A stretch of DNA of 64,000 bases from Chryseobacterium culicis (GTDB lineage: Bacteria > Bacteroidota > Bacteroidia > Flavobacteriales > Weeksellaceae). The position numbers and the translations under genes are program-made. The stretch spans positions 434,001 through 498,000 of the forward strand of contig NZ_FNWQ01000002.1 in the NCBI RefSeq assembly GCF_900108365.1, written 5' to 3'. Shown here one piece after another: positions 57,660 to 64,000 of this stretch. The notes beneath the pieces were generated by a model, which made no database searches, was not told the DNA's origin, and saw only the letters and a program-made list of their open reading frames with translations. The first letter of the stretch is position 1; each line of letters opens with the position of its first letter.

Positions 57660-58460
57660 ATGGAACAGATAAAATTAATTGTGACCGATATGGATGGAAC
57701 CTTTCTTAATTCCAGCCATGAAATGAGCCCCGAATTTTCGGATATTTATAAAGAACTGAAAAAAAGAAATATTCTTTTTGTACCTGCAAGCGGCAGACAG
57801 ATGCCGGGTATCACTCATTATTTCGGAGAAATAGAAAGTGAGATCGGTTTTATTGCTGAAAACGGAGGATATGTTATCTACAAAGATCAGGAGCTTTTTG
57901 CGGATACGCTGGAATACCAGTATATTGTTGAAATCATCCAGGCTGTTCGTGAAATACCGGGAGCAAAAGCTGTATTGTCAGCCAAAAAAATGGCTTATTA
58001 TGAAACCGAAGATCAGCAGTTTGTAGATTTTTTCTCCAAATACTATACGGAAAACATGAAAAAAGATGACCTTACTGAAAAAATTGATGATACCGCTTTA
58101 AAAATAGCTGTCTATCATCCGGAAGGCTCTGAAAAATATCTTTATCCTGCGCTTAAAAGATTTGAGGAATTCGGTCTTGAAGTAGTGGTTTCAGGTGAGT
58201 TCTGGCTGGATGTCATGAATAAGGATATTAATAAAGGAAACGCTCTGAAAATCCTTCAGAAATCTTTGGGAATCTCTCCCGAAAATACCATGGCTTTCGG
58301 AGATTATATGAATGATATTGAAATGCTGAAGAATGCCAAATATTCCTACGCAATGAAAAATGCCCATCCGAATGTAAAGCAGGTAGCTAACTTTGAAGCC
58401 TGTACCAATGACAGTTTCGGAGTGCTGAAAACAATTAAGGATTACCTCCATCTGAATTAA
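57660..58460 (+). CDS. HAD-superfamily phosphatase (Cof type)
   Basis: 266 aa. N-terminal IVTDMDGTFLNSSHE holds the nucleophile Asp and general acid Asp; NKGNALKILQKSLGI has the motif III Lys and FGDYMNDIEML the metal-binding Asp pair. The C2 cap fits Cof-like sugar phosphatases. The substrate is unknown; next to galKT it may dephosphorylate excess hexose phosphates. A probable terminator lies before it, so it may have its own promoter. Confidence 0.9.
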   Translation: MEQIKLIVTDMDGTFLNSSHEMSPEFSDIYKELKKRNILFVPASGRQMPGITHYFGEIESEIGFIAENGGYVIYKDQELFADTLEYQYIVEIIQAVREIPGAKAVLSAKKMAYYETEDQQFVDFFSKYYTENMKKDDLTEKIDDTALKIAVYHPEGSEKYLYPALKRFEEFGLEVVVSGEFWLDVMNKDINKGNALKILQKSLGISPENTMAFGDYMNDIEMLKNAKYSYAMKNAHPNVKQVANFEACTNDSFGVLKTIKDYLHLN

Positions 58461-58492
58461 CATCTCCTATAAAAACTTATAACCATATTACT

Positions 58493-58699
58493 ATGAAAAA
58501 AACTACCGGAAGAAAGCCCGCCAAAGCCTGTTATGAGCATATTGGCGGTAAATTAGGACAGCTTCTTTTAGAGCAATTTGTTGAAAAAGGCTGGATTGCG
58601 AAGGACCACCCTTCAGACCGCCATTATTATATTACAGATAAAGGTCAGGAAGAATTTACAAAACTGGGCCTCGATCTCTCACAGATAAAGGAAGAATAA
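58493..58699 (+). CDS. Small winged-helix protein (ArsR-like C-terminal domain alone)
   Basis: 68 aa. The sequence GRKPAKACYEHIGGKLGQLL, FVEKGWI, YYITDKGQEEFTKLG looks like the C-terminal winged-helix part found at the end of longer ArsR-type regulators, here as a lone gene. ACYEHIGGKLG is the strongest match. It lies 32 bp after the HAD gene and is probably cotranscribed. No DNA-binding partner domain or metal site is visible, and its role is unknown. Confidence 0.7.
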   Translation: MKKTTGRKPAKACYEHIGGKLGQLLLEQFVEKGWIAKDHPSDRHYYITDKGQEEFTKLGLDLSQIKEE

Positions 58700-58727
58700 G
58701 ACCTGTGTACACTGTTTTCGTTTGGAT

Positions 58728-59570
58728 TTAATTTTTGAAATGTTTCTTGAGAAATGCAAGGCTTCCTTCGGCAAGTTCCTGAGCATTATAGGGCGATTTC
58801 TGCCATAGTGAAACTTTTTCCTGCATCCCCGGAACGGAAGAACTGAAATTTTCAAGAACCAGATTTCCTTCAAAATTGATTTGCTTCAAGGCGGAGAAAA
58901 ATTCATTCCAATTAACAGTGCCTTCTCCCAACATGCCCCGGTGAGATTCTGTAACATGTATATGTTTCAATATTTTCCCAGCGGAAATAATCGGGTCATA
59001 AAAATTGCTTTCCTCAATGTTCATATGAAAAGTATCCAGATGAAGGAAAAGGTTATCTCTGCCTGTTTTTTTTATGAGTTCCAATACATTTTCCGCTGTG
59101 TTGCACACATAAGATTCATAGCGGTTAATAGGTTCTATAGCAATACTGATGTTTTTATTCCGGGCATAATCTGCAACGTTGCACCAGACTTCAGCAATGA
59201 TGTCTTTTTCATTTTCTGTGAGAGGCTTTCCGGAAAATACACCAATTCCGCCATGCAGAACGCCCGCAAGAAGGCTGGTTTCCAGCTCATGTACTGTATC
59301 AATCGCTTTTTTAATGAGCTTTTCTGCTGTTTTCGGGTAAAAAGCAATATGGGCTTCTTTGGGAAGGTTCAGAGAACATACGGCTTCAAGATCATTTTTC
59401 CGGAGTTGTTTTTTTACTTCGGCAGAATCAAAATCCATCGAATCCGGAAGCAGTATTTCGATCAGATCAAAACCGGCCTGTGCCGTTTTTTCTATAGCAT
59501 ATTTTCCAGCTTCCGCATTCCATAGAGGAGTGATCCAGGAAAGGAGGGAAGCTCCCAATTTTATATTCAT
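58728..59570 (-). CDS. Sugar phosphate isomerase/epimerase, D-tagatose 3-epimerase-like
   Basis: 280-aa TIM barrel of the xylose-isomerase-like/AP endonuclease 2 superfamily. The expected metal ligands are in IAIEPINRYESYVCNT (Glu), LHLDTFHMNIEE (Asp, His), HIHVTESHRGMLGEGTVNW (His) and LVLENFSSSVPG (Glu). This set matches ketose 3-epimerases, which interconvert fructose and allulose or tagatose and sorbose. It lies downstream of a porin, a FucP-type transporter and a fructokinase-like gene in the same direction, so its likely role is to feed fructose or a close ketose to the kinase. Substrate is not proven. Confidence 0.82.
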   Translation of the reverse strand: MNIKLGASLLSWITPLWNAEAGKYAIEKTAQAGFDLIEILLPDSMDFDSAEVKKQLRKNDLEAVCSLNLPKEAHIAFYPKTAEKLIKKAIDTVHELETSLLAGVLHGGIGVFSGKPLTENEKDIIAEVWCNVADYARNKNISIAIEPINRYESYVCNTAENVLELIKKTGRDNLFLHLDTFHMNIEESNFYDPIISAGKILKHIHVTESHRGMLGEGTVNWNEFFSALKQINFEGNLVLENFSSSVPGMQEKVSLWQKSPYNAQELAEGSLAFLKKHFKN

Positions 59571-59594
59571 TTTATTTTACTGTATTTGTTTTAA

Positions 59595-61004
59595 TTAAAA
59601 AATCCACCATTCTGTCCGTATTCCGAAATAAGTTCCGAATCTTTTGGCGCCTGACTGTTGTAAAAACGGTGAGTAAAGGCTGTTTACAGCCTGGTCATTA
59701 TATCTTGACACTTCTGCAATAAACCGGATGTGAGGTCTTGCCCAGACACTCCGTTCGGCAGTAGGAACAATGGTAGGAGCTAAGACAAGTTTCATCATTG
59801 ATGCTGCATCCTGGGTTCCGTTTTTCCTTGCTGCATAATGAAGCTCAGAAAGAATATGAAACCAGTTGTTAAAATAATAAGTAGCTCTGATTCCGGTATT
59901 AAACTCTGTTTTCCTGTTGAAAATTTCACGGTTATAATAATCCAAAGCCTTGTCATTGTTAGCTGATCCTCCTTTACTTTTGGTGAAAACGGCATAGGGA
60001 TTAACTGACCACCGGTCTGAAATATTCCAGAGAAAATGTTCAACAACTGTAAGAGAATAGGCTCCATTGTATGTTTTTGAGATTTCATCAGGAGCTCCAT
60101 ACGTTCGCCAGGTCTGCGTGTTTCCGTTATCTCCGCCATTGGCAATTCCGGTTCCGTATCTTACGGAAAGCTGGTTGAATGAGCCCGGAATTTTTGTGGC
60201 AATATTGGTGTTCAGTTTGGCTCCGAAAACCCATCCCCGGTCTGCAGGATATTGTTCTATGGAATTTTCTCCTGATCTTTCAACGTGATGAAATTCGGCC
60301 ATCAGTTTCAGTTTATGCTTTTTGCTTTTAAACGGGAGGTTCTGCTCCAGAACAAATACTTCTCTCTGCCTGTAGATCAGGTTTTTTGATCCGCTGATTA
60401 CATTGGTGTAAGAATAGGGAGTCGAATTGCTGGCTGCAGTATCAATAGCTGCCGGGAAAAACATTGAAAACCTTGTATTTTTGTGTCTCAGACCCCAGCC
60501 TGTTGCCGAGTGGTCATCGAAATAAAAGTAATCTGCAATGTGAATGTCATCATATCTCAGCCATCTTGATCCGGCCCAGATATCCCAGTCGCTTCCCATA
60601 ATGTTTCGGGCTTCCACAAAAGCTTCCGGTAAGGCAACAATCATTCCCTGATTAGATTTTGAATCTACGTTTCCCAAAAAAGTCCCGCCTGAATAAAAGC
60701 TTAACCTTGCCTGCATATCAATCTTTGTCGTTTTTGTACTGTCACCGTTCACTACAGGAGAAAAATGAAATGCCGGTAAAAAATCAACATAATCTCCCTG
60801 GTCCATCCTGCCCCCTAACGATCCCTGGTTATTAAGATTCAGCTGTCTTCCGGTTTTTCCATCGGCATTTGGAGAATAGCCAACCCCGATTCTTCCGGTG
60901 GTACCAAAAGAAAATTTTTTGTTGGTAATGGTAATCTGGGCAGTAATTCCCCTGCTGATGCATACGAATAAAATGCACCAGGCCACTAAAAGCTTTGTGT
61001 TCAT
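59595..61004 (-). CDS. LamB-like carbohydrate porin (maltoporin-type outer-membrane channel)
   Basis: 469 aa with signal peptide (ending GITAQ). The protein is rich in alternating beta strands and aromatic residues and ends in Phe (TEWWIF), as beta-barrel proteins do. DWDIWAGSRWLRYDDIHIADYFYFDDHSATGWGL corresponds to the LamB signature region that forms the channel. This passive, sugar-selective type is less usual in Bacteroidota than SusC/D. It sits between the epimerase and the FucP transporter genes and would let the same small sugar cross the outer membrane. Confidence 0.83.
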   Translation of the reverse strand: MNTKLLVAWCILFVCISRGITAQITITNKKFSFGTTGRIGVGYSPNADGKTGRQLNLNNQGSLGGRMDQGDYVDFLPAFHFSPVVNGDSTKTTKIDMQARLSFYSGGTFLGNVDSKSNQGMIVALPEAFVEARNIMGSDWDIWAGSRWLRYDDIHIADYFYFDDHSATGWGLRHKNTRFSMFFPAAIDTAASNSTPYSYTNVISGSKNLIYRQREVFVLEQNLPFKSKKHKLKLMAEFHHVERSGENSIEQYPADRGWVFGAKLNTNIATKIPGSFNQLSVRYGTGIANGGDNGNTQTWRTYGAPDEISKTYNGAYSLTVVEHFLWNISDRWSVNPYAVFTKSKGGSANNDKALDYYNREIFNRKTEFNTGIRATYYFNNWFHILSELHYAARKNGTQDAASMMKLVLAPTIVPTAERSVWARPHIRFIAEVSRYNDQAVNSLYSPFLQQSGAKRFGTYFGIRTEWWIF

Positions 61005-61009
61005 AGGAA

Positions 61010-62254
61010 TTATTTAAAGGTTTTGGGCTTGTAATATTTTAGTGCAAATAATAGAATAACCGCATAGCAAAGAATAGGAAGGAGGTATGCGTGAGCGATA
61101 TCTTTTTCTGCAATTGTACCCATGAGGGGAGGGAATACAGCTCCTCCAAACATTGCCATAACAAGGAATGATGAAGCCTGCTGCACTTTTGAACCCAATC
61201 TTTTAAGACCGAGACTGAATATGGTAGGATACATTACACTCAGAAACAGGTTGAGCAAAATAAGGCTGATAAATGATACCCACCCGAAACTCTGTGATAT
61301 AATAAGACAGAGAATGATATTACATGCTGTAAAGATAGCCAGCAGTTTGTTCGGAGCAATGAATCTCATCAGGAAGGTTCCGATAAATCTTCCGATCATC
61401 ATCATCGCCATACTCAAAGAAAAATAATAGGAAGCCTGTATCTCCGGAAGATGCATTTTTTCTACCCCGTAGTTGATAAAATAAGCCCATGTTCCGCCCT
61501 GTGCAGCAATATTAAAGAACTGGGCAATGACTGCAAATATAAAATGTCTCTGCTTATAAAGCGGTGCGTGAGGATCTGATACGGATAAATCTTCTCCCTT
61601 TTCATTTTCTGAAATGATAATATCTTCTGCATGAGGGTCTTTGAGATCCGGTACCCTGATAAAGCTGAAAATAATGGTAATTGCCAGAATAATAATACCA
61701 ATCCAGGTATAAAGGTTTTTAACTGAATCCAGAGATCCAGATCCTGAATCCGGTGCGCCAAAAATAAAGTATCCACCTAGCAGAGGTCCGATAATTGCGC
61801 CTAAACCATTAAAAGACTGGGCAAAATTAACCCTCTGATCACTCGTTCTTTCATCCCCAAGAGCCGCTACAAAAGGGTGGGCTACTGTTTCAAGGGTAGC
61901 CATTCCCATGGCCAGTACAAAAAGTGCCAGTCTGAAAAAGTTAAATGAAGAAGTATTGGCTGCCGGAATAAATAGAAAAGATCCCAGTGCAAATAGCGAG
62001 AGTCCTAACATGACCCCCAGTTTATAACCAAATCTTTTCATAAAAAGTCCTGCCGGAATTCCCATCAGTGCATAGGCTCCGAAAATAGAAAGCTGCACAA
62101 GGCCTGATTTCGACTTCGAAATGTGAAGAACATTCTGGAAATGCTTATTCAGGACATCCCCCATGGTAAGAGCAATAGCCCAGAAGAAAAATAAGGAGGT
62201 AACAAAAGACAGGATGATATAGTATTTCTTATCTGTAAATTTTGGAGTATTCAT
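61010..62254 (-). CDS. MFS sugar:H+ symporter, FucP family
   Basis: Inner-membrane carrier of 414 aa with about 12 helices. Typical FucP-family features: SLFFFWAIALTMGDVLNKHFQNVLHISKSKSGLVQLSIFGAYALMGIPAGLFMKRFGYK, ETVAHPFVAALGDERTSDQRVNFAQSFNGLGAIIGP and the GGAVFPPLMG C-terminal stretch. Members carry fucose, glucose/galactose, fructose or mannose. Here, 12 bp downstream of the kinase gene, fructose or a related ketose is likely. Confidence 0.9.
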   Translation of the reverse strand: MNTPKFTDKKYYIILSFVTSLFFFWAIALTMGDVLNKHFQNVLHISKSKSGLVQLSIFGAYALMGIPAGLFMKRFGYKLGVMLGLSLFALGSFLFIPAANTSSFNFFRLALFVLAMGMATLETVAHPFVAALGDERTSDQRVNFAQSFNGLGAIIGPLLGGYFIFGAPDSGSGSLDSVKNLYTWIGIIILAITIIFSFIRVPDLKDPHAEDIIISENEKGEDLSVSDPHAPLYKQRHFIFAVIAQFFNIAAQGGTWAYFINYGVEKMHLPEIQASYYFSLSMAMMMIGRFIGTFLMRFIAPNKLLAIFTACNIILCLIISQSFGWVSFISLILLNLFLSVMYPTIFSLGLKRLGSKVQQASSFLVMAMFGGAVFPPLMGTIAEKDIAHAYLLPILCYAVILLFALKYYKPKTFK

Positions 62255-62266
62255 ATAATCTGTTTT

Positions 62267-63181
62267 TTAAGAAATTCTGCAGCTGTTTTTTTCTCTGAAT
62301 GCCCTGAATTCGTCATAGGTGTAATCCGGACATGCTCCTGACTTTGAAGTAATAAACGCTCCTAATGACGTTGCCTGCTTCATGATTTCTTCCGGAGATC
62401 TGCCCTGAATTCTTTTAGAAAGAAATCCGGCAAGAAAAGAATCCCCGCTTCCCACAGTATCTTCAATCTCAATATGAACTGCCGGGAAATTGTAAGCTGT
62501 ATTCCCTACAAAGTATCTGGCACCCTTACTTCCTTTGGTCAGAACAATTTCATTCAGGGTAAAATAAGTCTGAAGATAGTGGATGCCTGTATCTTCATCA
62601 ATATAATCTTCACCGAGATGCTCAAGAATGGTTCTCAGTTCCGCCTTATTCATTTTTACCAGGTCAGCTTTGTGAAGTAATTTTTTTATAAATTCAAAAT
62701 CAATAAAAGGAGGGCGGAAATTAACATCAAAAACCCTGAATTTGGAGTATTCCAAAAGTTCCAGCAGTGTATTTTGGGATGTTTCACTTCTTGTGATCAG
62801 ACTCCCGAAGACAAATGCTTCTGAATTCTGAATAAGATTTTTATGTTCCGGTAACGATTCAATATAGTCCCAGGCAACTTCTTTTACAATCTCATAGACA
62901 GCTTCTCCATGTTCATCAAAATCAGCCAGAACAGTTCCTGTAGGCTTTTCCGCATCTATTTGTATGAAATCTGTTGTTATTCCCCAGTCTTTAATTTGAT
63001 TAAGAAGACGATGTCCTAATTCATCATCTCCAATTCTGCTCAGCATTTTGCTGTCGATTCCCATTTTGAAAAGATTGTAAGCTACATTAAATGGAGCACC
63101 GCCCGCTCTGGATCCGGAAGGGAAAATATCCCATAGTACCTCTCCAAAGCATACGACATAGTTAGATGTATTTGTTATCAT
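62267..63181 (-). CDS. PfkB-family sugar kinase, probable fructokinase
   Basis: 304 aa. VVCFGEVLWDIFPSGSRAGGAPFNVAYNL is the PfkB N-terminal signature in the form usual for fructokinases, and VGSGDSFLAGFLSK holds the catalytic Asp. LTKGSKGARYF matches the ATP region. It would phosphorylate the sugar brought in by the FucP-type carrier. The ATG lies 7 bp downstream of a perfect TTAAACGTTTAA palindrome, so LacI control is probable. Confidence 0.88.
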   Translation of the reverse strand: MITNTSNYVVCFGEVLWDIFPSGSRAGGAPFNVAYNLFKMGIDSKMLSRIGDDELGHRLLNQIKDWGITTDFIQIDAEKPTGTVLADFDEHGEAVYEIVKEVAWDYIESLPEHKNLIQNSEAFVFGSLITRSETSQNTLLELLEYSKFRVFDVNFRPPFIDFEFIKKLLHKADLVKMNKAELRTILEHLGEDYIDEDTGIHYLQTYFTLNEIVLTKGSKGARYFVGNTAYNFPAVHIEIEDTVGSGDSFLAGFLSKRIQGRSPEEIMKQATSLGAFITSKSGACPDYTYDEFRAFREKNSCRIS

Positions 63182-63187
63182 ATTAGG

Positions 63188-63199
63188 TTAAACGTTTAA
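63188..63199. promoter_or_regulatory. LacI-type operator before the fructokinase gene
   Basis: TTAAACGTTTAA is a perfect 12-bp palindrome with the central CG typical of LacI-family sites. It lies between the LacI gene stop and the kinase start on the minus strand. No clear TAnnTTTG box is next to it. Confidence 0.7.
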
Positions 63200-63235
63200 G
63201 TTATTGTTTAAAAAAAATGTCTTTATTAAAGTTGA

Positions 63236-64000
63236 TTATTTTAAAGAGGCTTTAGAAATCAGTTTAGCGGATAACGTGATCCTTTTTCCGGTGGCTGCAA
63301 AATTGTTGATCTGTCCATCCAGAAGCTTGATAGCTTCTTCAGCCATCTCTTCAATAGGCTGCTTAATATATGTGATTTCTGTTGGGAAAAGGTGATACGT
63401 ATCAGTTTCATCAAATGCTATTACGGATACCTGTTCCGGGACTTTTATGTTATTTTTAACGAGATAGGCGAGTCCTGCAACAGCCAGTTTATTGCTGGAA
63501 AAATAAAGTGCTGTATTTTCCGGTGAGGTTCCCAGCATCTTCTCAAGTTTTACATGTACTTCCTTGGCAATATTTTCTAATCCTACCAGCAGATACTGTA
63601 TTTCTACTGTTTTTTTAGATATGCGTACCGCCCTTTCAAATCCATGCTGACGGTCCAGCAGATGAGGAAGCTCAGTCTGATAGCCTACATAGATTATCTG
63701 ATCAAAATCTTTTGTAAGAAGCAAACTCGCAGTATGCTCTGCTATTTCGTGGTTGTTTATTGTTATACCGGGGATAGCAACGTCTTTCAGGTACCTGTCA
63801 ATAGTGACAACAGGATATTTGATATCCATAAGGTTTTCAAGGGTTTTTTCTGAACCTGCTACGGGGGCAACAATCATCCCATCCACTTGCTGCTGTGAGA
63901 AAAGCTCAGTAAGTTTCTTGAATTTTTCTGCATTTTCGTCAGAACTTCCAATAATGAGGGTATAGCCCAGTTGTAAAGCTTTATCCTCGAGATTTCTGGC
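63236..64000 (-). CDS. LacI-family transcriptional regulator, C-terminal part (cut by window end)
   Basis: The frame is open to base 64000, beginning ARNLEDKALQLGYTLIIGSSDEN, so the GTG at 63886 is internal. The sugar-binding core is visible (QQQVDGMIVAPVAG, ALYFSSNKLAVAGLAYLVKNN, VSVIAFDETDTYHLFPTEITYIKQP, EMAEEAIKLLD). The helix-turn-helix N terminus lies beyond the window. It precedes the kinase, carrier, porin and epimerase genes on the same strand and probably represses them through the palindrome at 63188-63199, released by the sugar or its phosphate. Confidence 0.9.
   Translation of the reverse strand, partial: ARNLEDKALQLGYTLIIGSSDENAEKFKKLTELFSQQQVDGMIVAPVAGSEKTLENLMDIKYPVVTIDRYLKDVAIPGITINNHEIAEHTASLLLTKDFDQIIYVGYQTELPHLLDRQHGFERAVRISKKTVEIQYLLVGLENIAKEVHVKLEKMLGTSPENTALYFSSNKLAVAGLAYLVKNNIKVPEQVSVIAFDETDTYHLFPTEITYIKQPIEEMAEEAIKLLDGQINNFAATGKRITLSAKLISKASLK

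Noticed and set aside
58881..59525. 214-codon plus-strand open frame opposite the epimerase gene
   Set aside because: Long but antisense to a protein with all expected metal-ligand motifs; its own translation shows no domain.

Overview
The window reads as one large plant cell-wall carbohydrate locus from a flavobacterium of the Chryseobacterium type. The evidence is the AT-rich intergenic DNA, the SusC/SusD pair, flavobacterial lipoprotein signals, a C-terminal type IX secretion (T9SS) sorting domain, TAnnTTTG-like -7 promoter boxes and the gene content. No rRNA, tRNA, CRISPR array, phage or transposase gene was seen. The genus is an inference.

Layout. 1-2321: end of xylulokinase plus xylose isomerase. 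2417-7282: SusC/SusD outer-membrane uptake pair. 7362-13843: hexuronate catabolism (mannonate dehydratase, SDR oxidoreductase, uronate isomerase, KDG kinase, KDPG aldolase, ExuT-type transporter). 14009-32090: a run of xylan and arabinoxylan enzymes (three GH43, a CE1-like esterase, GH97, GH115, GH30, GH3, GH51). 32217-39097: araB-araD-araA, an aldose 1-epimerase lipoprotein and a sodium/sugar symporter. 39335-42388 (minus): a GH5-ricin lectin lipoprotein and a Nudix-type AraR regulator. 42903-52862: GH127, an SGNH acetylesterase, a GPH symporter, GH10, GH43 and GH67. 52986-58699: a small secreted protein, an AraC regulator, transaldolase-galK-galT, a HAD phosphatase and a tiny winged-helix protein. 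58728-64000 (minus): ketose 3-epimerase-like protein, LamB-like porin, FucP-type transporter, fructokinase-like kinase and a LacI regulator cut by the window edge.

Together these make a nearly complete route for glucuronoarabinoxylan. GH10 and GH30 cut the backbone; GH67 and GH115 remove (methyl)glucuronic acid; GH43, GH51 and GH127 remove arabinose; esterases remove acyl groups; GH3 and GH43 release xylose. Xylose, arabinose and glucuronate then enter XylAB, AraBDA and the Uxa/Uxu-Kdg-Eda pathways.

Most notable: (i) a 23-bp palindrome of the form ATAAGTGT-N7-ACACTTAT, or a close variant, lies before araB, before araR and before the transaldolase-galK-galT operon, which suggests an AraR regulon joining arabinose and galactose use; (ii) two xylan enzymes are broken as sequenced, a GH43 by an in-frame TAA and a GH30 by a one-base frameshift just before its acid/base glutamate, and a third (GH43) seems clipped at its C terminus beside a dispersed repeat; (iii) the minus-strand end cluster looks like a self-contained ketose (possibly allulose or fructose) uptake and phosphorylation unit with a TTAAACGTTTAA LacI-type operator.
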